From Desulfobacteraceae bacterium (GTDB taxonomy: Bacteria; Desulfobacterota; Desulfobacteria; Desulfobacterales; Desulfosarcinaceae): DNA of 56,558 nucleotides. The notes under the pieces are model-generated. The model saw only the letters and a list, made by a program, of their open reading frames with translations. It did no database searches and had not been told where the DNA came from. This document shows positions 40,277 through 49,952 of the stretch, in pieces. Position 1 is the first letter of the stretch. Every line of letters starts with the position of its first letter. The translations under genes and the position numbers were made by a program. The stretch is taken from NCBI GenBank assembly GCA_003599575.1, contig QZKV01000032.1, positions 1-56,558 on the forward strand, in the 5' to 3' direction.

Positions 40277-41104
40277 CTATTCTTCCTGATGGAACCGCTT
40301 TATTATGTAGCCGCCCGATTTTTCGTCCAGTTCCAGTTCCATGAGATCCCGGGCCGAGGCTTCTTCGAGCAGGCGGTTGAAAGAGCGAAAACCATAGTAG
40401 GATTCATTGAAACCGGGCCGTCGTCGCTTGAGCGCCTGTTTGACCATCGATCCCCAGATTTTTTCATCCGAGCCCCGTTCCTCGGCCAAAGCCTCCAAGG
40501 TTTCCATGATCACATCCAAGGCTTCCTGGACGCGATCCTCGGCATCCTTCTCCGGCACGGCGCTCGGAGCTGACGGTTTTGCGCCCTGCCGCACGGGTTT
40601 GCGCGGGGTGCGTTTGCGCTGCTTCTTTTTGCGGACCAGATCGTCATAATAGATGAACTCGTCGCAATTGGCGATCAGGAGGTCGGAACTTGAATTTTTG
40701 ACACCCACTCCGATTACGATTTTGTTGTTTTCACGCAGTTTGCTCACCAGGGGTGAAAAATCGGAATCCCCGCTGACGATGACAAAAGTGTCCACATGGG
40801 ATTTGGTGTAACACAGGTCCAAGGCATCCACGACCATGCGGATGTCGGCCGAATTTTTTCCCGACTGGCGCACATGCGGGATTTCGATGAGCTCAAAAGA
40901 GGCTTCATGCATGACGGCTTTGAAATCTTTGTAACGGTCCCAGTCGCAATATGCCTTTTTTACGACGATACTGCCTTTGAGCAGCAGGCGTTCCAGTACT
41001 TTGTCGATGTCGAAATCATCGTAGCGGGCGTCGCGCACCCCTAGGGCCACATTCTCGAAATCACAAAACACGGCCATGTTTTCGGTTTCCGTGGTTTTGT
41101 TCAT
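40277..41104 (-). CDS. NYN-domain putative ribonuclease with LOTUS (OST-HTH) domain
   Basis: The protein has 275 residues. The LabA/DUF88-type NYN domain (about 8-165) has acidic residues in A-V-F-C-D-F-E-N-V, S-A-D-I-R-M-V-V-D-A and V-S-G-D-S-D-F, the PIN-like metal site. A basic linker (K-K-K-Q-R-K-R) is followed by a C-terminal LOTUS/OST-HTH domain (about 205-272: S-D-E-K-I-W-G-S-M-V, R-R-P-G-F-N-E-S-Y-Y-G-F). NYN plus LOTUS proteins are thought to cleave or bind RNA. ATG 41104 with aaaggag is chosen over the frame start at 41215. Confidence 0.88.
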   Translation of the reverse strand: MNKTTETENMAVFCDFENVALGVRDARYDDFDIDKVLERLLLKGSIVVKKAYCDWDRYKDFKAVMHEASFELIEIPHVRQSGKNSADIRMVVDALDLCYTKSHVDTFVIVSGDSDFSPLVSKLRENNKIVIGVGVKNSSSDLLIANCDEFIYYDDLVRKKKQRKRTPRKPVRQGAKPSAPSAVPEKDAEDRVQEALDVIMETLEALAEERGSDEKIWGSMVKQALKRRRPGFNESYYGFRSFNRLLEEASARDLMELELDEKSGGYIIKRFHQEE

Positions 41105-41427
41105 GAAACACTCCTTTCCGGCTGCAATGCAGCAGGACGGTTGAATAGCGGTGCAGATGGGTTCAAGCACGATCTGCGGTTGCAAGCAGGCGGCGGCGAT
41201 CCATTTTTTGGCCAAATGGCTTGTGCGGCAATACCTGATTTCACAGTTGACTGTTTGTGGATGGACACTACCTCAATTCTTCGATCCGCCTCAAGCTAAA
41301 ACATCCACCCAGGCCCTTGTCAAAGCAAAATGATCAGCCAGCGCTCGCGCGCCTGCAACTTTGCAGTTCAGCGTCGTCCAGCTCTTCCAAGGCTGCCGGG
41401 ATGCGCCTGGACCGGTCCTGGAGGCTT
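41105..41427. other. Intergenic region between ABC permease and NYN genes
   Basis: This 323-base stretch contains the promoter side of the NYN gene and the 3' end of the ABC exporter operon. ORFs in it are spurious, and no convincing terminator was found. Confidence 0.35.
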
Positions 41428-42213
41428 TTAACTGCTGGCGCTGCTGTAATGGCGCACGGCAAAACGCCATAAAACCGTGCTGCACGTCAGAAGGCCCGCG
41501 GCCAGCAGGCAGGCGATCCCCAAGAAAAGGGGGCCGGCGCGTCCCAAAAGCGCTTCGGCCGGGAAGGTGGTCACGAAGGCTATGGGGACCACAAAGGTCA
41601 AGGCCGCGCGCAGCCAGCCGGGATAGACATGAACCGGGAAGCGCCCGGTTTCATAAATTGAGGTGAACAGCTCGGTGATATTGTCCACGCGCACGAACCA
41701 GAAGGCCGTGCTGACCATCAGCACCCAAATGCTGTACAGGATAAGGGCGCCGTTGGCGGCAAAGCCCAATGCCATGAACCATTGGCCGGTGCTGGGCATG
41801 ATCTCTCCTTTGATCAGCGCCAGTATGATGATCCCCACTCCCAGGCCGACATCGACCAGCTTGAAGACCGACAGATGCCGCAGGGAGGCCATGAACTGGC
41901 TATTGACCGGTTTGACCAGCACGAAGTCGAAGGTGCCCAGGCGAATCTGTTCGACAATCCGGGTGATGTTGGGCCGCAGTAACGCTTCGATCAGGCCGTT
42001 GAAGAGCGTGAAGCCCCCCACCACCAGCATGGCCTGATAGAACCGCCAACCGCCGATCTGGCTGCGATGAAAGAAAAAGATATACAACCCAAGCCATGCG
42101 AAAGCGACCCAGAAGATACTCATCAATGCGCTGGCGATGAAGTTGGCGCGATACTCCATCTCCGCATAGAGCGCGTTTTTGTAGAAAATAGCCAATAATT
42201 TAAAGTAGCGCAT
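41428..42213 (-). CDS. ABC-2 type exporter permease, second subunit (COG3694-like)
   Basis: The protein has 261 residues and six predicted membrane helices. It is a member of the ABC-2 permease group that occurs as a three-gene set with the two genes upstream. Typical features are the N-terminal amphipathic Y-A-E-M-E-Y-R-A-N-F and the segment F-D-F-V-L-V-K-P-V-N-S-Q-F. The substrate is unknown. The gene is 37 bases downstream of the other permease and is the last of the operon. Confidence 0.87.
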   Translation of the reverse strand: MRYFKLLAIFYKNALYAEMEYRANFIASALMSIFWVAFAWLGLYIFFFHRSQIGGWRFYQAMLVVGGFTLFNGLIEALLRPNITRIVEQIRLGTFDFVLVKPVNSQFMASLRHLSVFKLVDVGLGVGIIILALIKGEIMPSTGQWFMALGFAANGALILYSIWVLMVSTAFWFVRVDNITELFTSIYETGRFPVHVYPGWLRAALTFVVPIAFVTTFPAEALLGRAGPLFLGIACLLAAGLLTCSTVLWRFAVRHYSSASS

Positions 42214-42250
42214 CGCAGCAATTGCTTCCCGGCGCAGGGGCCCGGTTCTT

Positions 42251-43045
42251 CTAAGCGCCCACGGCGCTGTAATGCTTCAGGCCCTTGCGCCATACGGTCC
42301 GGTAAAAAGCCAGACAAAGCAACAGCCATACGATCTGCTGCCCCAGGGCCGCGGCCAGCGCCGCCCCGCCGATACGCCCCATGAGAATTTCCACGGGCAA
42401 TGAAAGCATATACCGAAAGGGCAGATATTGGGTCCAGGCGAAAAGGGCGGGCGGAAAAATCTCCAAAGGCGCGATAATGCCGCCGAACATGAGCATGCCG
42501 GCATAAACCATCTCATTGATGGCTAATGACTGGGTCGTCCAGAAACCCAGCAGCCCGATGGCGTATTGGGTCAGAAACCGCATGGCCAGCGCCGCCAAGG
42601 TGGAAAAGCAGAAAAGACCCACCGTGATCCAGTCGTGGCGCAAGGGAAGCCCGGGCAGCCAGAGCATCACCATCAGAATGATCGGCACGATGGTCAGCAT
42701 CCGAAACAGCTTGTCGCCCAGGTGCATGGCGATATGATTATGGATGGGGTTGATCGGTTTAAGCAGTTTCGATGAGAGTTCACCCAGACGGATATCATAG
42801 TCCAGCTCCCATGCCACCCAGACGGCTGTGAATTGCCTTACGGCCAGCAGCGCGAGGTAATAGGCCGTGAACTCCAGGGGACCGTATCCGCCGACCGGAC
42901 CCGCCTCGGCGATGCTCAACCAGACGGCCAGCATGACCAGCGGCAAGGTATTGGCGAGCATCCAGATCAGCATGCCCACCCTGTATTCGATCAACACCCG
43001 CCAGTTCACCTTTAGAAGCATCCAGTACTTGCGCAGCAACCTCAT
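42251..43045 (-). CDS. ABC-2 type exporter permease, first subunit (COG4587-like)
   Basis: The protein has 264 residues and six predicted helices. It has E-Y-R-V-G-M-L-I-W in the first cytoplasmic part and L-S-S-K-L-L-K-P-I-N-P, matching its partner's K-P-V-N motif. The two permeases therefore form a heterodimer. Its ATG overlaps the ATPase stop (ATGA, 43042-43045), so they are translationally coupled. Confidence 0.88.
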   Translation of the reverse strand: MRLLRKYWMLLKVNWRVLIEYRVGMLIWMLANTLPLVMLAVWLSIAEAGPVGGYGPLEFTAYYLALLAVRQFTAVWVAWELDYDIRLGELSSKLLKPINPIHNHIAMHLGDKLFRMLTIVPIILMVMLWLPGLPLRHDWITVGLFCFSTLAALAMRFLTQYAIGLLGFWTTQSLAINEMVYAGMLMFGGIIAPLEIFPPALFAWTQYLPFRYMLSLPVEILMGRIGGAALAAALGQQIVWLLLCLAFYRTVWRKGLKHYSAVGA

Positions 43046-44043
43046 GGTGCCTCCCGCCCGGCGATGGCTTTTCCGCCCGCAAATACCTCCGCAATGATCG
43101 CTTCTACAGCCGGCTCTTCAATGGTCAGGTCCTCCAGATCGACCGCCGTGAGCAGCTGGGCCGCGGCCCGCGTGGCCGATCCGCGGGGGACGCGCAATGT
43201 CGCCCTGAAGCCATTGCATTCGTGCACTTGCCCGTACAAGGCCAGACGATCGCAATGCAGCGGCTGACGCGACACCAGCTTCAGAACCTTATACGGCGCA
43301 AACGCCCCGACCATCTTTTGCAATTCGCCGTCATAGATCAGCCGCCCGTTGTCGATCACGATCAAGCGGTTGCACAATGCCGTCACATCGGCCATGTAGT
43401 GGCTGGTCAAAATGATCGTGGCGCCGTAGCGCGCGTTGTATTCGGCCACAAATTGGCGGATGCGCGCCTGCATGGTGACATCCAGTCCGATGGTGGGCTC
43501 GTCGAGAAAGAGCACTTTGGGGCGATGCAGCAGGGCGGCCGCCAGTTCGCATTTCATGCGTTCTCCCAGACTCAGCTTGCGCACCTGTTTTCTCAAAAGG
43601 GGATCCAGATCGAGCAGTTGGCTCAGTTCGGAAAGGATGTGTTTGAAGTCGTTGGCCCCGATGTCGTATATGGCGCGATTGACAAGGAAGCTTTCGATCG
43701 CCGGCAAATCCCAGTTCAACTGGTTCTTCTGACCCATCACCAACGTGATCTGCTTTAAAAAAGCGGCTTTGCGCTGGTGCGGGACAAAATTGATAATGCG
43801 GGCATAGCCGCTGGTGGGATAAAGCAGCCCCGAGAGCACTTTGAGCGTGGTGGTTTTCCCGGCACCGTTGGGACCCAGGAACCCCACCACCTCGCCGGCT
43901 TCGATGTCGAAGCGGATATTGTCCACCGCCTTGACCGTTTGATAGCGCCGATTGAAAAAACTGCTCAGTGAACCGAGGAAACCCGGCTCCTTCTGATGGA
44001 CCTGATAGTATTTGCAAAGGCCGTTGACTTCGATTTGGGCCAC
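43042..44043 (-). CDS. ABC transporter ATP-binding protein (COG4586-like)
   Basis: The protein has 333 residues. It has Walker A G-P-N-G-A-G-K-T-T, signature L-S-L-G-E-R-M, Walker B V-L-F-L-D-E-P-T-I-G-L-D, and the H-loop histidine in L-T-S-H-Y. The N-terminal segment Y-Q-V-H-Q-K-E-P-G-F-L-G-S-L and the type of C-terminal extension fit the COG4586 family. It energises export by the two permeases that follow. The start is GTG at 44043, preceded by ggaggagg. It is divergent in context from the cyclophilin gene only by 32 bases on the same strand. Confidence 0.9.
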   Translation of the reverse strand: MAQIEVNGLCKYYQVHQKEPGFLGSLSSFFNRRYQTVKAVDNIRFDIEAGEVVGFLGPNGAGKTTTLKVLSGLLYPTSGYARIINFVPHQRKAAFLKQITLVMGQKNQLNWDLPAIESFLVNRAIYDIGANDFKHILSELSQLLDLDPLLRKQVRKLSLGERMKCELAAALLHRPKVLFLDEPTIGLDVTMQARIRQFVAEYNARYGATIILTSHYMADVTALCNRLIVIDNGRLIYDGELQKMVGAFAPYKVLKLVSRQPLHCDRLALYGQVHECNGFRATLRVPRGSATRAAAQLLTAVDLEDLTIEEPAVEAIIAEVFAGGKAIAGREAP

Positions 44044-44075
44044 CGACCTCCTCCATTCACCGAGAATTGTGCGGA

Positions 44076-44579
44076 TCAGACCTCCCCGGCCACCTCTTCA
44101 GCTTTGGTGATCACGATCGCTTCCTTGGGCACATCGTCGTGCATGCCGGTGCGGCCGGTGGCAACGGCCTTGATTTTGTTGACCACACCCTGACCTTTGA
44201 TCACTTTGCCGAACACCGCGTAACCCCATCCGCGGTCGTTTTTGGCGCTGTGATTCAAGAAATCGTTTTTCTTGACATTGATGAAAAACTGCGCTGTTGC
44301 GCTGTGGGGGTCCGAAGTACGCGCCATGGCAACGGTGTAGGGATCATTTTTCAAGCCGTTGTCGGCTTCGTTTTCAATCGGTTCAACGGTCGGTTTCTCT
44401 TTCATGTCGGGGGTCATGCCGCCGCCCTGGATCATGAAGCCATCGATCACCCGATGGAAAATGGTGCCATCATAATGGCCCTTGTTCACATAGGCCAGAA
44501 AATTGGCAACAGTCTTGGGGGCTTTTGCTTCATCCAGCTCCAAGTAAATCTCACCCATGCTGGTTTCGAGTTTGACCAC
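44076..44579 (-). CDS. Peptidyl-prolyl cis-trans isomerase, cyclophilin type
   Basis: The protein has 167 residues without signal, so it is cytoplasmic. It contains the active-site set [29 protein letters not shown] and the later V-F-G-K-V. It speeds proline isomerisation in protein folding. The open frame extends to 44732, but GTG 44579 with aaaggag seven bases upstream gives the normal cyclophilin N terminus. It is 32 bases upstream of the ABC exporter ATPase and may share its transcript. Confidence 0.92.
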   Translation of the reverse strand: MVKLETSMGEIYLELDEAKAPKTVANFLAYVNKGHYDGTIFHRVIDGFMIQGGGMTPDMKEKPTVEPIENEADNGLKNDPYTVAMARTSDPHSATAQFFINVKKNDFLNHSAKNDRGWGYAVFGKVIKGQGVVNKIKAVATGRTGMHDDVPKEAIVITKAEEVAGEV

Positions 44580-44900
44580 GAAAGACTCCTTTCTTACGAG
44601 CATCAGAGATGCATCGTCTATCAATTGGCGGTTTAACTTTCTTAAATCCAAAAAAGAAGATCCGACCACTGGCCGGACATCGCAGGGTTTATACAGCAAA
44701 ACGATCGCAATTGCCACTGCCGGCCGGCCCACCGCTCAAAGGTTCCGGCAAACGGCCTTGGAATCGGTCCGCGGGCGCACGCACCGCCGGCATGGATGGC
44801 AGGTTTAATAACGCCCTGTTTACAATACCAAAAAAGAGTTTATTGTAGAGAATCCGAAATCTGGTCGGCCTGGATGAACGCAAACGACAAGGACAAGCTG

Positions 44901-45485
44901 ATGAATTCATCCATTATTACTTGCCCGCACTGCGGCACCAAAAATCGATTGAACCCCGCAATGGGTGCCGCTGACCGGCAGCCCAAGTGCGGGCGATGCC
45001 ATCAACCGCTGCCCGTCCCCGATCCCGGCGGCGACGGCAGGTCATTCCTGACGCTGCGTTGCGGACAATGCCAAGCCAAAAACCGGGTTCCGGCCGACAA
45101 ACTTCAGGATAACCCCAAATGCGGGCGATGCAAGGCGCCCTTGCAATATCAAGACGCGGGCAACGGCCGGCCGGTCGTGGTCAGCGATGCCAACTTTCCG
45201 CAAACCGTTCTCCAATCCCCTTTGCCCGTTCTTTTGTATGCATGGGCGCCCTGGTGCAGCATATGCAGCGGCACCAATTCCATGGTGGACCAGCTGGCCC
45301 TCGACACCAAGGGTAAATTCAGGGTGGGCAAACTCAACATCCAAACCAATCCGCAACTGGCCAATCAGTACGATATCCTGAGCGTTCCCTCCTTTTTCAT
45401 CTTTGACGGCGGCCGGCTGAAGCTGCACCTGCCCGGAGCTGTACCCAAACATGAGTTGATGATCAAAATGGCCGCCTACCTATAG
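44901..45485 (+). CDS. Thioredoxin with two N-terminal zinc ribbons, WCSIC active site
   Basis: The protein has 194 residues. Two similar Cys4 zinc ribbons come first: C8/C11/C30/C33 and C54/C57/C74/C77, both in the pattern C-x-x-C-x-x-K-N-R then C-G-R-C. Thioredoxin 2 normally has one. The thioredoxin fold follows, with active site W-C-S-I-C (118-122) in place of W-C-G-P-C, and the cis-proline region S-V-P-S-F-F. The missing glycine-proline pair should change the redox potential. It is a cytoplasmic disulfide reductase or isomerase. ATG 44901 is preceded by aagga; upstream ATG 44874 is possible. Confidence 0.87.
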   Translation: MNSSIITCPHCGTKNRLNPAMGAADRQPKCGRCHQPLPVPDPGGDGRSFLTLRCGQCQAKNRVPADKLQDNPKCGRCKAPLQYQDAGNGRPVVVSDANFPQTVLQSPLPVLLYAWAPWCSICSGTNSMVDQLALDTKGKFRVGKLNIQTNPQLANQYDILSVPSFFIFDGGRLKLHLPGAVPKHELMIKMAAYL

Positions 45486-45668
45486 GGTTTGTTGGGTTCC
45501 TAAAGTGGATTCGACCCTTGGCCGATATAGGGTTTGATGGTGCGGTGGGGTTTTGGGCGCTGAATTCGGGACGTCGGTGCGATCTGGCGAGATTGATGCC
45601 GGCGTCCATCTGCACGGGTTGCACTGAGGCATCTATCCCGTCCGGGAGCCGGACAGGAGTCTGTCGGA

Positions 45669-47711
45669 ATGACCAGCAAAGCCAGATTCATAGAGATCGT
45701 CAAGCGTGTGAAGGAGCTGGAAACCGAGCAGGAGAAGACCAAGTGTGCACAAGTAGAGCTTAAAGAGAGTGAAGAGCGATTCCGTCTTATATCCGAAACC
45801 ATCCATTTCGGCGTCTTTGAAATCGATGCCGACGGCAACTGCCTTTACACCAATACACGCTACCAGGAGATCTTCGGCATCAACCTGGTGCAGAGCCTGA
45901 CGACCCGCTGGCATGAATTCGTCGCGGTCGAGGATCGGCCTTCAATTATCGCTCAATGGCGCGCTTTGGCCGTGGAGATGAAAACCTTTTCGACCGACTG
46001 CCGCATTATGACGGCCCACGGGCAAACACGTTGGGTGCATGTACATGCCTCACCGGTTTTTTCGGATCGCGGCGCCCGCTATACCGGAACGGTGGAGGAC
46101 ATCACCGCCCGCAAGGAAAACGAACAGGAACTGAAAAAAGCCAAGGAGGCGGCTGAGTCGGCCAATCTGGCCAAAAGCCAATTCCTGGCCAACATGAGCC
46201 ATGAAATCCGGACACCGATGAACGGCATCATCGGGTTTACAGACCTGCTTTTGAGCACCTCCCTGGATGACGTGCAAACCGATTACACCAAAACGATCAA
46301 ACGCAGCGGAGACGCGTTGCTGCTGCTGATCAACGATATCCTCGATTTTTCCAAGATTGAATCGGGTGAATTGGAAGTCGAATACATCGATTTTGATCCC
46401 GAACTGCTGATTTACGACGTGTGCGAAATCGTGCGCCCCAAGATCGGCGCCAAGCCCATAGAGCTGTTGTGCCGCATCGCCGACGATGTGCCTCCGCTGG
46501 TCAAGGGAGATCCGCTGCGCTTTCGCCAGATCATCACCAATTTGCTCGGCAATGCCCCGAAGTTCACTGAAAAAGGCGAAATCGAGCTCTCCCTGTACGT
46601 GGAGGCCGAAACTGAGGACAAGATTCAATTGCACGCCACCATCAGCGATACAGGCATCGGCATACCCGCGGATAAACTGGAGATCATTTTCGAACCGTTT
46701 CAGCAGGCCGACGGATCGACATCCCGCAGGTACGGAGGCACTGGCTTGGGGCTGTCCATTTGCAAACAGCTCGCCGGGATCATGGGAGGCGATACATGGG
46801 CGGAGAGCCGTTCGGGCGAAGGCAGCCGGTTTCATTTTACCGCCTGGCTGCGCAAATCCGAAAACATGGCAGCGGCGCGCATCGTGCCGGCTGCTCTGGT
46901 GGACCGGCGTATCCTCGTGGTCGATGACCATGCGGGCACCCTCAAAATACTGCACGGGATTCTGGCTTCCCTGCAGATGAAGGTGGCGAGCCTGGACAGC
47001 GGCGTAAAGGTGCTGCCGTTTTTGGAACAGGCGCTTGGCGCCGGGCGTCCGGTGGACGTATGCCTGATCGATCTGCACATGCCGGACATGAACGGCTATC
47101 AGGTCGCGGAGGCTGTTTCGCATGCCTTGGAATCGCCGCCGAAACTCATTGCGCTGTCCTCGGCTCTGGAAAGGGACGCGGCCAGATGTGAAGCCGCCGG
47201 ATTTCATGGATTCCAGACCAAACCGGTCCGCCGCGAGCGGCTGGTGCAGATGCTGGGGCGTTTGTTGGGTGAGTCCGCAGGGGCTGAGGACAGCAAGCAC
47301 AAGATGCACACCCAATATTCGGTTCGCGAGGCCCTGAAACATTCCATCAGCATACTTCTTGCGGAGGATAATCTGGTCAACCAGAAGCTGGCGGTCATGA
47401 TGCTGGGAAAAGCGGGCTATCAGGTGGATGTGGCCGTGAACGGGCGGGAAGCCGTTGAGAAATACCGTTCGGCACCGGACAAGTACGATTTGATCTTCAT
47501 GGATGTGCAGATGCCCGAAATGGACGGCAAGGAAGCCGCCAGTACGCTGCGGAAGCTGGGTTTCAACCGGATTCCGATTGTAGCGATGACCGCTCACGCC
47601 ATGAAAGGCGATCGTGAAATGTGTATCACGGCCGGAATGAACGACTATGTCACCAAACCGATCAAACGCGAAAGGGTTTTTGATATAATCGCCAAATATG
47701 TCATGAAATAG
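45669..47711 (+). CDS. Hybrid histidine kinase: PAS, HisKA, HATPase and two receiver domains
   Basis: The protein has 680 residues and no membrane segment. It has a PAS domain (about 35-155), HisKA with acceptor H178 ([11 protein letters not shown]), HATPase (about 280-400; D-T-G-I-G-I, G-G-T-G-L-G-L), then receivers with acceptors D468 and D612. In the N box the usual N-L-L-x-N-A-x-K-F-T is [10 protein letters not shown], with proline in a helix. The separate HPt gene is 9 bases downstream, so the phosphorelay is split between the two proteins. No output regulator is adjacent. The ribosome site is weak (acaggag about 10 bases upstream). Confidence 0.92.
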   Translation: MTSKARFIEIVKRVKELETEQEKTKCAQVELKESEERFRLISETIHFGVFEIDADGNCLYTNTRYQEIFGINLVQSLTTRWHEFVAVEDRPSIIAQWRALAVEMKTFSTDCRIMTAHGQTRWVHVHASPVFSDRGARYTGTVEDITARKENEQELKKAKEAAESANLAKSQFLANMSHEIRTPMNGIIGFTDLLLSTSLDDVQTDYTKTIKRSGDALLLLINDILDFSKIESGELEVEYIDFDPELLIYDVCEIVRPKIGAKPIELLCRIADDVPPLVKGDPLRFRQIITNLLGNAPKFTEKGEIELSLYVEAETEDKIQLHATISDTGIGIPADKLEIIFEPFQQADGSTSRRYGGTGLGLSICKQLAGIMGGDTWAESRSGEGSRFHFTAWLRKSENMAAARIVPAALVDRRILVVDDHAGTLKILHGILASLQMKVASLDSGVKVLPFLEQALGAGRPVDVCLIDLHMPDMNGYQVAEAVSHALESPPKLIALSSALERDAARCEAAGFHGFQTKPVRRERLVQMLGRLLGESAGAEDSKHKMHTQYSVREALKHSISILLAEDNLVNQKLAVMMLGKAGYQVDVAVNGREAVEKYRSAPDKYDLIFMDVQMPEMDGKEAASTLRKLGFNRIPIVAMTAHAMKGDREMCITAGMNDYVTKPIKRERVFDIIAKYVMK

Positions 47712-47720
47712 GAGCTTGGA

Positions 47721-48032
47721 ATGGACTTCAAAGCATTGGGCGACAACTTGGGACTGGATGAAGATGAATACCGTGAACTCATCGATTTGTTTATCCAATC
47801 CGGCGGCCTTGATTTAGTGAAATTGGAGCAGGCCTTGACCATGGGTGATGCTGATCAGGTGATGCGCTGCGCGCACACGATCAAAGGGGCATCGGGAAAC
47901 TTGGGGTTGACCGCCGTGAGCGCCGCGGCGAGACGCATCGAAGAACAATCCATGCACAATCGGCTGGAGGGTTTGGAAGAGGCCCTGCGGACTTTGAAGT
48001 TTCAGTTCGAGGCAATCCGGGCATGCGTTTAG
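47721..48032 (+). CDS. HPt phosphotransfer protein
   Basis: The protein has 103 residues and a helical bundle. The phospho-acceptor is H52 in C-A-H-T-I-K-G-A-S-G-N-L-G. It relays phosphate from the hybrid kinase upstream to a response regulator that is not encoded in this window. ATG is nine bases after the kinase stop with ggagctt before it, so both genes are in one transcript. Confidence 0.9.
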   Translation: MDFKALGDNLGLDEDEYRELIDLFIQSGGLDLVKLEQALTMGDADQVMRCAHTIKGASGNLGLTAVSAAARRIEEQSMHNRLEGLEEALRTLKFQFEAIRACV

Positions 48033-48185
48033 GTGCCGGCCCGGCAGGGATTGCCGGTGGCAGCCGGAAAGATCGCATGAACCATACCCAATAAACCCTC
48101 ACCGCCAGTCCCAGCCGCTTGCGGATGATCCCGACGCCTGGAAATTTCGGTTATCAAAGTCCATTCGATCTGATAATACCCCCTC

Positions 48186-49088
48186 ATGACCACAACGGCC
48201 TTTCACGATGACCTGGCCGGCTGGATCCGACAGGTCCTGCAGGCGCCTATGCGTTTGGATGGAGCGCTGCTGGACTTTGTGGAGGAAACTTTCGGCACCG
48301 CAGATCCCTCCGCCTTGTCGGACGATATGGATGGCAGTGAAGCCGCTTCTTTTTGGGAACTGCTGTTCTTTCCGGACCAGCGCTTGCGGCTGGAATTTGA
48401 AACGCATTATGGAGAACGTGCGTTCTCAGGCGCGCAGGCCGCTGCGCTGGCCAACGAACTGCTCAGAGAACCTATCACGGCCACGCTTCAAACGGATGTT
48501 GCACCCTATGCCTGCACAGTTCAGGTGCCCGCTTTTGTCATAACGGCCCTTATTGAACGTTTGAAGATCACATGGCAGGCCCCTCAGCGGCTGATCGACA
48601 TTTTACGGGGGACGCTGACCGATCGGCACCGGATCGAGGTGCGCGCCCGGCTGCGCCAAACCCGCGTCCGCTGGCATGACGGCCAGATAAGTATGATCGG
48701 GCACTTTTTAGCCCGCATGCCGGCGGAATCAAATGACTTCAACCCATGTCTGGAATTTCTGCTCTCGCATCTTGGCGAGCTGCGGCCGGTGGACGCGCCG
48801 TTTGAATTTCTGGTGGCCAGGAAGTTCTTTTTATTTCAATCCCTGTGTCAACACGAAGCTTTTGAACAGCGTCGCAGGAGCCGCAATATGGAAACACTCA
48901 TTCTGCAAGGTGCGCGGGTAGCCCACGGAGATAGCGCGCAATGGCGCGCCGGAATGCGCCTGGTGGATCGTATCTGTACGGCCCTGTACGGTCGCACGCA
49001 TTTTTTTCAGCGTACGGCGGACAGTTGCCTGGAAGCCGAATGCGGGGAGCCCCGGGACTTGGAAACCCTTTTCCGTCAACTCAGTTGA
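48186..49088 (+). CDS. Protein of unknown function, 300 residues
   Basis: Not recognised. The protein is soluble, mainly helical, with no metal or nucleotide motif. It has leucine-rich helices throughout. Near the N terminus is a segment W-E-L-L-F-F-P-D-Q-R-L-R-L-E-F-E and in the middle F-V-I-T-A-L-I-E-R-L-K-I-T-W. Composition and codon use resemble the neighbours. It lies between the HPt gene and the lolA gene, 157 bases before lolA, and could be the first gene of that transcript. No ribosome site of note. Confidence 0.65.
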   Translation: MTTTAFHDDLAGWIRQVLQAPMRLDGALLDFVEETFGTADPSALSDDMDGSEAASFWELLFFPDQRLRLEFETHYGERAFSGAQAAALANELLREPITATLQTDVAPYACTVQVPAFVITALIERLKITWQAPQRLIDILRGTLTDRHRIEVRARLRQTRVRWHDGQISMIGHFLARMPAESNDFNPCLEFLLSHLGELRPVDAPFEFLVARKFFLFQSLCQHEAFEQRRRSRNMETLILQGARVAHGDSAQWRAGMRLVDRICTALYGRTHFFQRTADSCLEAECGEPRDLETLFRQLS

Positions 49089-49245
49089 CGAAGGTATTTA
49101 CAAACCGCCCCAACTTCCATAAAGGTGGATGGCATATTGATCATACAAGTAAAGCAGAGCGGACAAAGCGGGCTTGAACCAGATAACCGGCAAACCTGAT
49201 GAACCCAAAAAACCAATATGCGTGGCGAATGCGGGAGGCAAGGGA

Positions 49246-49917
49246 ATGTTAGGTTTAAAAAAGCTGATCATCTTCGTCCTGGCGGCCACAGTTCCATGGG
49301 CAGTTCCAGTTGTCCGGGCGGGTGCCGATGCGGCCGATTTGAACAAGGTCCTCAAGGGGATCGAGCAACGTTATGCCGGCAAGGTATTCAAGGCCTCCTT
49401 TTTCCAGGAATCCATGCTCAAGGCCATGAACATCACGGATACGGCCGAAGGCTACCTGATCGTCAAACCGCCTGGCAAAATGCGCTGGGAGTATACCATA
49501 CCCGATGCCCAAAGCATCATTACCGACGGCCGCTCGATGTGGATATACCGTCCGGCCGACCGGCAGGTCATGGTCGGTAAATCGCCCGCGTTTTTCGGCG
49601 AAGGCAAGGGCGCGGGTTTTTTATCGGATATCGGTCAGATCCGCAAAAGCTTCAACGTTCAACTGCTGCCCGCGCAAAATGAGCAATACCACCGCCTGAA
49701 GCTGATACCCCTCAAGGCGGGTCCGGAACTGACCGATCTCATTCTTTCCGTGTCCTGGAATACCTTCCGGATCGATCAGGTCGTCACCCACAACGCTTAT
49801 GGCGATGAGACCCGTATCATCCTGAGCGATTATCAATTCGGCATCCAGGCGGAGGATGCGCTCTTTACCTTCACCATTCCCGAAGGGGTCGACGTGGTCC
49901 AGATGGAACAGTTTTAG
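49246..49917 (+). CDS. lolA: Outer-membrane lipoprotein carrier protein LolA
   Basis: The protein has 223 residues with a signal peptide (basic L-K-K, hydrophobic, expected cleavage near V-V-R-A-G). The mature protein has the LolA signature: F-x-Q-E-S, the strand E-G-Y-L-I-V-K-P-P-G-K-M-R-W-E-Y, and I-I-T-D-G-R-S-M-W-I-Y. It carries lipoproteins through the periplasm from the inner to the outer membrane, so the organism has a Gram-negative envelope. ATG 49246 with gggaggcaaggga is better than the frame start at 49174. It is 35 bases before nadA, so the two may share a transcript. Confidence 0.92.
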   Translation: MLGLKKLIIFVLAATVPWAVPVVRAGADAADLNKVLKGIEQRYAGKVFKASFFQESMLKAMNITDTAEGYLIVKPPGKMRWEYTIPDAQSIITDGRSMWIYRPADRQVMVGKSPAFFGEGKGAGFLSDIGQIRKSFNVQLLPAQNEQYHRLKLIPLKAGPELTDLILSVSWNTFRIDQVVTHNAYGDETRIILSDYQFGIQAEDALFTFTIPEGVDVVQMEQF

Positions 49918-49952
49918 CTTCAGGTCAATGGCTGCCAACGATTGGAGAAAAG

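Noticed and set aside
41380..41435. Palindrome ggaccggtcc at the end of the ABC exporter operon as terminator
   Set aside because: Stem is short with no loop and no T-run.
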